From Madurella fahalii (Eukaryota; Ascomycota; Sordariomycetes; Sordariales): DNA of 64,000 nucleotides. A program made the position numbers and the translations under genes. The stretch is from assembly GCA_029876055.1 (NCBI GenBank), contig CM056874.1, positions 4,464,001 to 4,528,000 on the forward strand, given 5' to 3'. Below, one piece after another: positions 9,469-20,472 of this stretch (positions within the stretch are counted from its first letter, which is position 1; the number at the start of each line of letters is the position of its first letter). The notes below the pieces were generated by a model. The model did no database searches. It saw only the letters and a program-made list of their open reading frames with translations, and was not told where the DNA came from.

Positions 9469-11360
9469 CTACTCGGGCCTGACACCTGTATTCCCGAAGC
9501 CGCTCAGGTTCCAGCCAGGGTATTTCGATGTCTGGTCATTTGTGGTAACGCTCGGGGGTGGAATGGCTGGGAGGCCGTTGCTCGACTCCTCCTTGGCTGG
9601 GTTTGGTGGCTGCTGAGATTGAGATCCCGGATCCGGACCGGATTGGCCGTTCGACGCCTGCGCGCTTGATGTCTTCTTCGGCAGGATACCCTTGTCCTGT
9701 AGAACCTTGAGCGTCTCTACAATCGTCAGGTCCTCTTGTTCCTTATCGTTCAACGTTAGGCGCTGCTGCAAAGTCATGCGGCCACCATTCATCTCTCGCT
9801 CCCTTAGGGCTGCCTCCCGGACGGCCGAGTCATGGACGAAGCGGCACTTGCCCCGCTTTCCACACGTGCCTCCGGTTGAATAGTACTTGCAGTGCTTGGT
9901 CGGATCCGCCTTCTTCGGAGGAGGCGGGATGAAGTTCGACTCCTGACGAGTGGACATGACTTCAGGCTTCTCGTCATCCGACTTGGAGTCGCTTGAGGGC
10001 GACGAGCTCAGGTCCAGGTCCCTCATGTCGTCCCCTTCGTCTTGCTGCTCGCGCTTTCGCTTGATGCTCGACTCGACCTTTTCTAGTTGTTTTCTTAGCT
10101 TCTCCGCCTTCTGCTCCAGACTGAAGCTTCTGTCTTGGCTAGCATCGGCGTTCTGAGCCTTAGCCACGGCCTTTCTAGCTTCGATCTTGGCCCTCGTAGG
10201 AAACCTGGCCCGGCGCTCGGCGATCCAGGCTGCAATTTCCGAAGAGGTTTTGGGGCTATGGATGTTAGCGTCCAAGTAACTGCGGAGCGGAAGCCTGAAG
10301 GAGGAAAAACGTACTTGGGAGCATCTGCGCCATACATTTCGTTGAGGCGCTCCTCTTCATTCTCGTCATCTTCATCGGAGTCATCACCCGGTGTTAGACC
10401 GAGAGTGTTTGTCTTCCGCTTCTTCTTCTTGCCAGCCGACGGAGTATCAGGCTTCTGATGGTGCGTAGGCGGCGTCTGGGCGGACGATCCTTTATTATGG
10501 CTGCGGTTGCGATTCCTGTCACCGCCAAAGGGAGGTCGAGATCTGGGGCTACTATTATGGAAACCGCCGCGCCCATGATGGCGAGGGCCGGGGCTGGAAT
10601 GGCTATCAAATGACTGCGGCACTGGCATGTAGGGTGCGGGAGGTGGATAGCCCTGGTAGGGCGCAGGGTACGGCCCTAGAGGTCCAGGAGGTCCGCCGTA
10701 CGGCGGGCCTGGATAAGGAGCGCTCACTGGAGCAGGGGGTGACTGGGAATTGGCGCCATCAAATCCGATCCTAATCGGAGGTCCCATCAGTTGGCCCTTT
10801 GGCCCACCTCGGTCATTGTAACCACCGCGCCCGGCTCGGCCGCCTGCACCATATGGCCCCTGACTCGGAGGCTGCGAATGTCCACCCCACTGCTGAGCCG
10901 GAGGCCCAGGTGGAGGGCCCGGGGCTGGATAGCCCTGGCCGTACGGCGGCGGTGGTGCGTATGGCGGTTGGCCGCTGTAGGGAGGCTGTTGCTGATACAT
11001 TTGCGGGGCATAGTTGGGGTGGTAATTCTGCGCAGGTAAAGGAGCGGATGGCGCAACTTGTTGGGGGTGTTGTTGCCCGTGCTCGGGGTGCCATTGTTGC
11101 TGCGGCGGCTGAGGATAGCCGGGTTGAGGAGGAGGCGGACCGGAGTAGGGCGTCGGGTTCTGGGGGCTGTATGGGGGCTGCTGGCCGTAGTTGTAGCCAG
11201 GGTGCGGCTGGTGATAGCCACCACGATCCGGTCCTCCGCGGCCTCTCCCACTATGACCGCCCCGCGGTGGGCCATAAGAAGGGTAACCGCCTGAGGCACC
11301 GCTCGGCGCCGCCATCGGAGGAGCCGGAGGGGGCGGGGGCGGCCCGTAATTGTACGACAT
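9469..11360 (-). CDS. NUFIP-domain and CCCH zinc-finger protein with long Pro/Gln/Gly-rich N-terminus
   Basis: Exons 11360-10315 and 10255-9469 give 610 residues; the 59-base intron (GTACGT to CATAG, with a GCTAAC branch site) is phase 2. Residues 1 to about 290 are rich in Pro, Gly, Tyr and Gln with RGG-like segments, as in RNA-binding disordered proteins. A Lys-rich patch (KKKKRK) and an acidic stretch follow. The conserved block KTSSEIAAWIAERRARFPT (about 351-369) is the NUFIP1/Rsa1 motif, which in that family binds Snu13/15.5K during box C/D snoRNP assembly. A coiled-coil-like charged helix follows. The zinc finger is C471-X8-C480-X5-C486-X3-H490. A nuclear role in snoRNP or RNA metabolism is inferred from the family. 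The open frame extends upstream of the chosen ATG but begins at a non-ATG codon. Confidence 0.82.
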
Positions 11361-12123
11361 GGTTCGGAACAGAGATCGAGAGGCAGGGAGAGGGCGAGGC
11401 CGGGGAACTAGACGGCTTCGCAAAGAAAGGCGCAAGGCTAAAGCGCCAGCGGCGGATGGAGAGTGTCTTCACTTGAATCAGTGATCCGCGACAGTGACGA
11501 GCGGCAGAATAACGGTCGTCGTACAGAGGCAAAAGACGGCGGGACTGTTGGATGTGGCAAGTTGAGGAGATGTGAAGTTGCAGGATGCCAGCTGCAGTAA
11601 GGTTCGACCGTCAGACGGGAATGTTTTAAAAGGTTAAGAGGTTCGGCCCTGCGCCAGCCCGGCCCGGCCGACTCTTAGTAAACGCTAAATTAGCGCACTA
11701 CCCAAAGGCGGTGAGTGATCTTCGCAGGGTTTACAGTGGCAGAAATGCTGGGAGGTGCAACTGGATTGTCACTGTGGGGTTCCAGCAGGATGAAATTTGT
11801 TAACGCAGTCAGGCGTGGCATGCCCTGCACTCACTATACAGTCCTCGTCCTGCTCAACCTAAACGTTCCAGTATTAGTAGAGGTAGTTAGGCAATTCACG
11901 GGGTCGATCTCTAAACTAAGAAGTCTATGGAACCATCTGCAGAGTCAAAGTGCGTAACAATCTTCCAGCATTTCGTGATCCGTGCCCATCGAAGCCGCCA
12001 ACCGTCGCCATTCAGCAGAATTATTTCGTTCGCCTGTTACCAAGCGACTTCGCTAAACAGTCAGCTAGAAGCCCCTCACTGCCTACCCATTTCTCAACGG
12101 CAAAGTTCTAGTACGGAGTCAAC
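11361..12123. promoter_or_regulatory. Divergent promoter region of the NUFIP-like gene and RPC25
   Basis: A 763-base gap separates two divergent start codons. I see no supported gene or repeat in it. Confidence 0.45.
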
Positions 12124-13009
12124 ATGTTCATCTTGGTCGGTCACCCGGTCCCCATTAATTTAATTTCATTCTCCCCGACTCCTAATGATATTCTCAGACC
12201 AAGATAGCCGACCTAGTACAGATCGCACCCGATGACTTCCGGAAAGCCAGTTTCGCGGCCATCGAAGATAACATTAACGCCAAGTACGCCAACAAGGCAA
12301 GTACTGACTCTGCGTACGCCTATACCCATCTTGTCTAACTGTCTCAACTGCCCAGATTGTGCAAAAAGTTGGGCTGTGCATCTGCCTCTGGGATGTCCTC
12401 TGGACGTCAGAAGGCCTGATTGGACAGGGCACTGGGATGGCCAATGTCAATGGTAGGGACGATATCCAAGCGCATTTGCATCGTATTCTCTGGCTAATCT
12501 CGGCGGTAGTTGAATTTCGCATGGTAGTGTTTCGACCATACAAGGGAGAGGTCATCATAGCACGCATCAACGACCAGACGGCCGAAGGCATAAATCGTGG
12601 GTCCCGTGGCATTGGTCATTAACTGTTGCTATCTCGAGAGCTGACTCCCGCTCCCCCACAGTCGCCACAGAGTTCTTTGAAGATATCTTCATCCCCGCCA
12701 TCGAGCTCCCAGAAGGCTCGGAATTGTAAGCAACACGTTGAAGGTTAAGGAGGACTGGGGCTGACATGTCCTTCCAGCGAATCGAGCGAGAACCTTTGGG
12801 TCTGGAAATACGAGGGGCAGGAATTGTACTTTGACAACAACGAGATGGTGCGCTTCAGGGTAATGGCTGAGGAGTGGCATGACCAGGCGCCCTCGGGGCC
12901 AGCCGAAGCCACCGAAGAAGAGTCCCCTCTCACCAACTCTAAACCCGCGTACAGGATTATTGGGTCGATGAACGGTCCCGGCCTTGGTTGTTATCTGTGG
13001 TGGGAGTGA
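12124..13009 (+). CDS. RPC25: DNA-directed RNA polymerase III subunit RPC25 (RPC8)
   Basis: Six exons, 12124-12135, 12198-12296, 12356-12452, 12510-12596, 12662-12725 and 12778-13009, encode 196 residues. The start MFILTKIADLVQIAPDDF, the centre NKIVQKVGLCICLWDVLW, the block FRMVVFRPYKGEVIIARI and the end GPGLGCYLWWE match yeast Rpc25. The protein is the Rpb7-like stalk subunit of Pol III, which with Rpc17 acts in initiation at tRNA and 5S genes. The first exon holds only four codons. The second intron has a GC donor (GCAAGT at 12297-12302) that alone keeps the conserved Lys-Ile join; see findings. The 3' end is only 111 bases from the convergent EMC3 stop. Confidence 0.93.
12297..12355 (+). 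other. GC-AG intron in RPC25
   Basis: The exon ends AAG and the intron begins GCAAGT and ends CCCAG. This 59-base intron gives the join ANKIVQKVGL in frame. The nearest GT alternative (GTACTG at 12301) would add four bases and break the frame. Confidence 0.85.
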
Positions 13010-13120
13010 TTAGGGACTTTTCATCCCTTCTCGAGAGAACTCGGACTGGGAAGGGAGGAGATTCTATTCCCAGGGCAAATATCTTGCATGCTGCGTGGCG
13101 GTCTATGTGGCCCGATATGG

Positions 13121-14142
13121 TTAAACCTTGATACCCTCTAGAAGACGCTGCTCGACGCCGTCTAATACGGAATGGTGCTCGATGACGGCAAGATTCTCGG
13201 CCTCGGCGAGGAACTGCTTATTGGGGTCGACACCCGTGCCGAACATCTGCCCTGCTTGCGGGCCCATCTGACCCATCTGCTGCGCCATTTGGTTCGCAGC
13301 TGGACCAGTTAGCTAGAGCGCTCAAATCGCATGTCTGAATAGCAAGATGGCTAACCTACCATTGTCACTGCCAAGCAGGAAGTTGAAGACGGACTGCAGA
13401 CCAAAGATGCACAAAAAATACCAGCTGATGCTCGACATCCACCGGGGGTCCATATCCTTGGTGGCCACGCCAGCCTGCAGCATGCTCTTGAACTTGATGG
13501 TGAGAGGGAACGGCAGTTTCACTGGGATCCATGTCAGTCTATACAACGAAATGACCAAGAACAGGAGACGCACTGATAACGTAACCGCTAAAAAAAGCGT
13601 TGATCCAGCTCATGATAAGCGTGTTTGGAATAATCATGGCCATCTGATTCTTCATCATGCCCATCATGCCTTCCATGGAGCTGGGATCGCTCATGGGGTT
13701 AGGGGGCGCCTGGCCGCGGCGCTCTGGGTCTTTGAGATAGGCGCCCGACTCGTATGCCGTGATCAGCGCGTCCCGTCGCGCGTTGAATGAGCGTTGCGAC
13801 AGCACATGGAAGTTACCGCGCACGTTGATCCCACGTATCAGTGCCCGCTGCTCGCGCATGGTCTTCTGGTCCACTTTCTTGGGTGCCGAGGCCATCAAGA
13901 CAGCCGCATAATGTCGAAGGATGCCGGTAAGGATCTAATCGCAACTATGTAAGTCTTTACGCGATATTGATGGAGTGCAGAAGACTCTCGGGGTAGAGAC
14001 GTACCATCACAATAGTGATCGGGAACAGGATCCAGTAGCTATTCGTGACGTCGTCAGCGATCGGATCTCCAGGCTCGCAGCATTGAGAGGCCTACAATAA
14101 CTGGGGATCCCTATGGATCGTCTGCACCGGTACCTGAGCCAT
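13121..14142 (-). CDS. EMC3: ER membrane protein complex subunit 3 (EMC3)
   Basis: Five exons, 14142-14096, 14038-14005, 13934-13574, 13521-13360 and 13299-13121, give 260 residues, the normal EMC3 length. Visible family blocks are QTIHRDPQL, YWILFPITIVMILTGILRHY, REQRALIRG, FFSGYVIMKLPFPLTIKFKSMLQ and DMDPRWMSSISWYFLCIFG. EMC3 belongs to the YidC/Oxa1/Get1 superfamily (DUF106) and forms the membrane groove through which the EMC inserts tail-anchored and multipass proteins into the ER. The hydrophobic segments near 17-33 and in the middle and C-terminal half fit its three transmembrane helices. The tail is Met/Gln-rich (ANQMAQQMGQMG). It is head-to-head with SPC2, another ER membrane machine; co-expression is possible but unproven. 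Confidence 0.94.
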
Positions 14143-14493
14143 AACGTCGCTGTAAACAGGAGCTTTTGCGCTGCAATACTGGTCTGTTCTGTGACGGGTT
14201 TGACCGCGCCAAAGCGAAGCTGGGAGAGGTGTCGTCGTGTAGACCCGCATAGCACGGGGGGGGCCGAGACCCCTGTCGACCGCTGCTGCAGCTTGGGTGC
14301 ACGGTCCAACCGAAGCTGACGGCAGCGCAAGCCGCGTTGCTTCAATCCAAAGGCGCAGGTGGCCTTTCCGCGCCGCTGCCATTGAACAGCTCCCGCCAGG
14401 CCGACCTCTCTCCCCCCACAACATAACAACCACTCCAACCTTCCAGCATCTCAAACTCTTCTGGAATTGGGTGTCCCCGGTCACGGCAACAAA
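14143..14493. promoter_or_regulatory. Divergent promoter of EMC3 and SPC2
   Basis: Only 351 bases separate the two start codons, so the two genes probably share a promoter. No other feature is supported. Confidence 0.45.
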
Positions 14494-15282
14494 ATGGCGG
14501 TCTCCCAAGAGAGAATCACCGTCTACAACCTAGCAGGTAAGCTGCTCGAACCCCCCCCCCCTTCTCTTAAACCTCTGGAGGTCCATCCAACCCCCTTTCC
14601 TAACCACCCCTGCCCTCCTCTCCCAGACCTGAAAAACACCACGGACGACGCCATCCCCAACTACCTCAACAGCCTCTCCTTCCGGCAATCCCACCGCCTC
14701 ACCGACGTGCGCCTCGCCCTAGGCTACTCGGCCTTCCTCCTCGCGGGCGCCTGTTTCCTGTGGGACTACAAGCTGGGCTTCGAGTCGACCAAGTACCTGA
14801 CGGCGGCGGCGGTCGCCGTGTACACGGTGCTCAACGGGGCGCTGACGCTCTGGATCCTGTACGTCGAGCGGGGCACCGTGTACGAGGGGACGGCGCCGTC
14901 GGGCGAGACGGTCCGCATCTCGACGTCGACCAAGAAGAACGTGCCGACGTACTACATGACGATCGAGATCGAGAAGAAGGGCAAGAAGGAGAAGCTCGAG
15001 GTCAGCAGGGCGTTCACCGAGTGGTTCAACGCGGCCGGGCACTTCGTGGCGCCGCCGTTTCAGACCGTGCTGGCGAGTGCCGTGCCCGTGATCGGGAAGC
15101 TTGATCCGAAGAGGGTGGCTTCTGCCGCCGAAGGGAAGGACGATGCCGTGCCGGCGTATACGCCCGAGATGCTGGCCATGCTGGCCGAGGCGAACGTGAG
15201 CGTTGTGGGGTCTGCAGCGGAGACGGCGGCATCGGGGGCGGAATCGAGCGGTAAGAAGGGTGGGAAGAGGAGGAAGGCGTGA
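14494..15282 (+). CDS. SPC2: Signal peptidase complex subunit 2 (SPC25/SPC2)
   Basis: Exons 14494-14536 and 14627-15282 encode 232 residues. The intron (GTAAGC to CCCAG) happens to be open in frame, so an unspliced reading gives a proline-rich insert absent from the family. The layout is a short cytosolic start, two closely spaced membrane helices (about 43-60 and 72-93) and a long cytosolic domain with PTYYMTIEIEKKGKKEK and FTEWFNAAGHFV. This is the SPC2 arrangement, which links the catalytic Sec11 subunit to the translocon and aids signal peptide cleavage. The tail ends in a Lys/Arg cluster (KKGGKRRKA), a possible ER-retention or ribosome-contact patch (inference). Confidence 0.92.
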   Translation: MAVSQERITVYNLAGKLLEPPPPSLKPLEVHPTPFPNHPCPPLPDLKNTTDDAIPNYLNSLSFRQSHRLTDVRLALGYSAFLLAGACFLWDYKLGFESTKYLTAAAVAVYTVLNGALTLWILYVERGTVYEGTAPSGETVRISTSTKKNVPTYYMTIEIEKKGKKEKLEVSRAFTEWFNAAGHFVAPPFQTVLASAVPVIGKLDPKRVASAAEGKDDAVPAYTPEMLAMLAEANVSVVGSAAETAASGAESSGKKGGKRRKA

Positions 15283-15657
15283 TGCAAGGTAAAGAGGAGA
15301 CTGTTGAGGCATCTACCGACTTTAGGAAGGTTAGGCAAGGGAATTGGCGCTGGTTGGACGTACTTTAGGGGCCGGGACCTAAAAGGCAAATGGAATTGGC
15401 GATAAAATGCCCCTGGTTTGTTTGGCAAGTGCATAGGTACCACGTCGGTTCATTTCGAAGGAAACCGGGACAGAGATACCCATGTTCTTCATACTCCTCG
15501 GATGCTCTATGCCTTGCCGGGGATGCAATACTCTACACCTTTATCCACTTCTTAGCATTTTTTTTTTCCCATATCCCAAGACACCCGACTCAAGGACTGG
15601 CCCTCGCCTTCCCAGGACCGACTTGACATCCAATGTCTTCCTTCGCTCGCTGGCCCC
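15283..15657. other. Convergent 3' flanks of SPC2 and MMS19
   Basis: A 375-base gap between converging genes holds a short T run near 15559-15567 and nothing gene-like. Confidence 0.5.
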
Positions 15658-18600
15658 CTAAACCACCTTAGCCCAGTTCGCTCTCGCCATCCGCGCGACC
15701 TCCCGCACCTTCCGGACAGGATCTCCACACGCAATAGCCAACATGCGCTGCGTTGGCGGCGCATAGGGAAGCGTATAACGCTCCTCAAACTTGGTCGGAA
15801 TCGCGCCCAATACTTGCAACGCCAGTCTGCGGCATGTGGTGCGGGCGGCGGTTCCATCAGCACTCTTCTGGCGGCACTCTTGATACACCTTCGTCGTCCC
15901 ACCGATCATCTCCCGCAGATGGCCCTTCAGGGCGTCCGCCTCGTTAGACAGAATCTCAACCAGGATCTCGAGCGCCGAGATTACCTGCGTCCGGGAGACC
16001 TCCTCCGAGAGAGTGCTGCGGTCGTTGGTCAGGGTCAGGGCAGTGACGAGCAATCGTATCAGGTGCTCTAGATCATCTTGGTAGACGCTGAACGGGCAGT
16101 TGCTGACCACTGAGAGTATCGCGACGCGGTACCTGTTTGCGGTGTGGGCGTCTTTCGCTCCTGGCAGTGCATCTTCATATAATGGCTTGGCCAGATGGCT
16201 GTACACCCACTGCTTGTAAAAGCGCTTGACAACCGCGTGGTTTTCCGGGGTAAGGAGGTTGCTGTGTCGGACGATAACGCCCATGAACTTGGCTACTATC
16301 TCGCCGTTGGCATGTTGACTCCTTGTGGCTTGGTGCAGTGCCGGGATCGCACCGAGCACGTTCTTGTCCTGGCGTGCTGCAGCGCCAGCAATGACGCTCA
16401 TGGCAACTGTGTTAAGCGCGAGGAATGTGTCGGAGTCCACTGGCGCCGAACTTGTTGTTTCTTTCAACCAGTTCCCCCAGAAGTCAAGAACCCGTTTCAT
16501 CACCGAGGGCTCAGGGTCAGATACGCCTTGATATTTGTTGGCAAGCACAGCCCCGATAGCTGCGCGGATCTCGCTTTCATGTGTTGGGGAGGTGCCAAAT
16601 TTGGACATGTCGCACATGGACTTTTCGGCAATCCCTTCCGGTCGATACTATGATACTTTGTTAGTCAAGTCCGGCAATGCTCAGAAGGGAGCATACCAAT
16701 TCAGTCAATGCGCGTGGCTGTAGCCCTTGAAGGATCCCCAGCCTCAGAAGCCCTGCTGAGAGATCTGAAGAGCCCCCTTGCACACACGATTTGGCCGCGC
16801 TCCCGAAAAAGTTGAATGCCTCATGAGCCAAGTTGCAAGACACCTGTAGTTTCTCATCCAAGCTCCGTACTACCAGTGCCGCCATCTGTGAGAGTTGGGT
16901 AAGAGCTCTCTCGCTCCACGCTTCTCGTGACTCAGTGGCGGCGGCCCGGTAGAGATACCTCACAGTGAAGAGGCTAAGTTTCAGGAATTGGCGATAAACC
17001 TCCGGGTCATGCTCCCGTGGAGAACCTAGCGCCTCAATCGCTGCTTCTCCACGATCCAGTTGTGCTAGCCAGTCATCTGCTAGATGTCTAAACTCCTCGA
17101 GCCAGTTCTGATCGCTGGAGGAACAGGATGTCAGGACTTCCCGCCCATATTTGGCTTCGCATGCATCACGGAACCACAGCACGGAGGCGTGCAGCGAGGA
17201 GATAACGTGAGCGTTTGCCAGAGGCCCTTCCAGCATGCTAGGACTGGCACCAGTTTGAGACGAGAGGGGGAAAAGATCTAAAAGGTTTGCAATAAGGGTG
17301 ATGAGGTGCTGGAGTGGCGAGTATGGTTTCTGCGAAGGGGGTTCAGCTGCGATGTTGGATGGTATCTCGGAGCAGCCAATAAAGGTTAACCGGGAAAGGA
17401 GATCCCTCAAAGCGTTGAGCGAGTATTCCGAAGGGCTGGCCCAGTCGCGCTTCCTAATCTCCGCTTTTGCCCTGCTCGCCAACTCTTCATAGCCATCCCT
17501 GTAGTTCATCACGATGGCTCGCAAAGCCAGCACTGCTTCGTCTTCTAAAGCCGTGTCGTCGGTATTGTTATCATTGGAGCTCAGGGTCAACCCCTTCGTA
17601 AGTGTTTGGGTAAGGAGAGAGCAGATCTCGGAGCAGACCGAACCGGAGCACAGGAGGACGGCTTGTCCATCCGGCCGTAGGACTTGCTGAGTGACAAGTA
17701 GGGCGAGCCCCTGGATGATCTGCTTGAGCACGTCTCTCTCCTCAGAAGAAGGATCCTTTGATTTACCGGTCCAGAGTGGCAGGTAAGCATCGTGGAACAA
17801 GGTGTCGAGGTGTGTACGGGACTCCGTTTTCAGACTTTCTTCGTCGTCGGGATGCCCTTGCCTTCTTCCGTTGAAAAGCTCCATGCGAGTCTTGAGGACG
17901 GAATTGAGGAGAAGAATGAGGTCTCGTGTATGGGAGGGCGATTTTGGCTGACGCAGATTCTGACGGATAGTGTCAATGTAGCTAGCGCTGTGAAGCATGT
18001 AGCCCCTGATATTCGCCCCTATGACTGTCATTAAGAGGAGGCCGGCTTGTTTTGTGTATATTGGATTCGCGAGGTCGTCACGACAGTCCCTAAAAACCAA
18101 GTCGACATAGGCTTCGAGTAAGGACGCGTCGAGTTTGTGCGCTTTCGTGCCGTCGAGCCTCCGGGCGATAGCTCGGAGCACCTCGAGCGTCGCATCAATG
18201 GTTTCCTTCACTTCGCCATTCCGTACTTCGTACTTGAGCGAGTTCCATATCTTCTCCGTATGCGGGACGATGCTCGCTTGTGGGTTCTCATATTGCTCGA
18301 TGCATGCCTTGATGGTTTTCAGAACATCAACCTAATAGACATCAGTCTTGACTTCAGGGCCGCGAGTAGTCGAACAAGATGGATCAAGGACCATTGCTTA
18401 AAGGAGCGGGGTAGGCGAACCTTGACGGCGACTGTGACAGCGTCTCCCTGGTCGAGTTTTTGTATGAGGAATGGAAAAGCGAGAGCCGCGAGACGTTGGT
18501 GTACTGCAAAACAATTTCGCACCGCCTCCTTAAGGTCCTCGGCCGTGATCCCTATGGGGGTAGTAGAGCTCCGCAACGAAATAGGAAAGTAAGCAGAGAA

Positions 18601-19496
18601 GGCCTTGAAGATCTCCTCCGTCACTTCGGAGGAGGGGGCGTAATCCTTGACTAGGATGGCAAGGATTTTGAACCAGACCATAAGGTTCCTCGGGTCTCTC
18701 TCATGCTGGCAGAGCTGAAGGAGGTCGACAACGAAGCCGCAAGAGGAGCCATACTTATGCTGCAGTTCGCTACTCACAGCTGCATCTTGGATGAGCCCGA
18801 GGAAGAGCTCGTAGATCTCTAGTCTGGTGACCGCGGTCTGGAGACGGAAATCTTCCTTGATCTTGCAGACGTCGTCAATGACCCTGATGCCCATTTCAGG
18901 CTTGAAGCCCTTCATGGCACACAGCTGCCGCAGCGCCTTAGCTGAGGCCGTGATGCCTGCTTTGTGGTCGTAAGAGAACATGGAGCCAAAGAAACCGATA
19001 AGCCGGAGGACTGTAGCTTGCTTCAGTAAATCGACGACAGGTAAAAATCAGTGATTCATACCTTGATCGGACTTCAACGCCTTGGGGTCAAGCGCTTCGA
19101 GGGTTCCAGAAAGGAAGCCAAGTGCTAAATTCAGAAGGGGTTATCAGCATCGTAACCCAACCTCGACGGGTAAGGAGACCATCTCATGCATACCTTTGGC
19201 CCGGGCAATAATATCACCACTGAGCCCTTCATCTCCATCTTCCATCTGGTCGTCGTCGCTGGCATTCGCGGCAGTCATCCATTGCTGAACTGAAGCGGCC
19301 CAGTTCCCCACAACTGTGCTGCTCGCACGCGAGTTCTCGATTTCTGCAAATGTTATTAGAAACCATATTTTCAGCCCAAACAACGTCCCGCGGCAGAGGC
19401 CCGCTCACCTCGGGCGGCTTTCTCGGCGATTTCCAGCTGCGCCGGCTCATCGTCGGAGAGCACGTACTGCAGTGCCCACTGATTAAACTGAGCCAT
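15658..19496 (-). CDS. MET18: MMS19/MET18, cytosolic iron-sulfur cluster targeting and DNA repair protein
   Basis: Six exons, 19496-19409, 19343-19194, 19124-19062, 19016-18421, 18331-16697 and 16647-15658, encode 1173 residues. The protein is almost entirely alpha-helical HEAT-like repeats. The N-terminal block FFGSMFSYDHKAGITASAKALRQL with MGIRVIDDVCKIKEDFRLQTAVTR is the MMS19 N-terminal domain, and the last exon with RYTLPYAPPTQRM and DPVRKVREVARMARANW is the MMS19 C-terminal domain. With Cia1 and Cia2 it delivers Fe-S clusters to nuclear proteins such as XPD/Rad3 and DNA polymerases, which explains its effects on repair and Pol II transcription. All five introns have GT-AG ends. It is head-to-head with MTD1. 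Confidence 0.92.
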
Positions 19497-20472
19497 GCTG
19501 GCCGCTAAACTCGTGGCAAGCCAAGCCTACTTCCAGCTTCCACCTCAACAGCGGCCTGAACTAGGTTGGCGCTTGGCCGCTAGATGGCCCGTGAGACCGC
19601 GTCGTCCCGTCTTGGATTTTGTCCAGCCTCGGAAATCGGGGGTGTACCGGAGAGCCACAGACACCTTAGCAGCAGGTAACGTTCGCTGCATACAGTTGCA
19701 GCGGCCTACACTAAGCGCGATGCGCAAGAGCAACTCTGACGAAGTAGTGCCTCAGGCTTGTCACGGCCCATGTAGCTATTCGCTATACTGTAGTCCAACC
19801 GTGAGAAGATGGCATGAGGGCGCCGTTATCGCCCGCTACCCCACGGTGCCCCGCGGCAGTAAAAGCCAATGGCTTGGGCGGTGAGGGGCGATTATGACGC
19901 TATCGCTGGAGAGCGGCAGCTTGCTGAAGCCAGGCTAAACTGCAACGGGTAAGAGGGGCAGCATTGTGTTGCGGCATCCCGCCCCAAATTTTCGCGCATC
20001 GGCAGAAGAGAAGAAGCAGTCGGCAAGGACCTGACTAGCCGCCGGTGTAGACAACTCCGGAAGCCACCAGGGTGTATATCCGAGCCCGGAGTCAAATTCT
20101 CAAGTGAGGTGACTCAGTTGAACTACGTTGTCTTGGGATAGACACGACCACATCTCCTGTTACTTCAACTTTGATTTTCAGAAGCTGCCAATTTACCTGT
20201 AAGTGGGGGTTCGCGGGGTAAGACTGCCTCTCTAGCTCAAGTATTTCCAGGTCCGCGTCGAGTCACACTTCTCAGCCGACATTGGCTGCGCTGAGAATGA
20301 TCCAATTTCCTTTCCCATTCCTCAGCCGCCAAGGGCATTCGTTACCTGATACTCACTCTGGGTCGGGGAGCCATGCCCAATCTCGAGAACACGCCGGCAC
20401 GCTGAAAGCTCCGCTAATATTGCCGCCAGGCAGCTCAGTCCCCAGTGCATTGACGAGAGATATCAGTTCACC
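19497..20472. promoter_or_regulatory. Divergent promoter region of MMS19 and MTD1
   Basis: A 976-base gap between divergent starts. No gene is supported; minus- and plus-strand frames here are short and lack family or splice signals. Confidence 0.45.

Noticed and set aside
10799..11476. 225-codon plus-strand frame
   Set aside because: It is the antisense shadow of the Pro/Gly-rich N-terminus of the NUFIP-like protein.
14537..14626. Reading the SPC2 intron as coding
   Set aside because: The frame is open, but the proline-rich insert is absent from the family and the GTAAGC/CCCAG sites with a CTAACC branch site are canonical.
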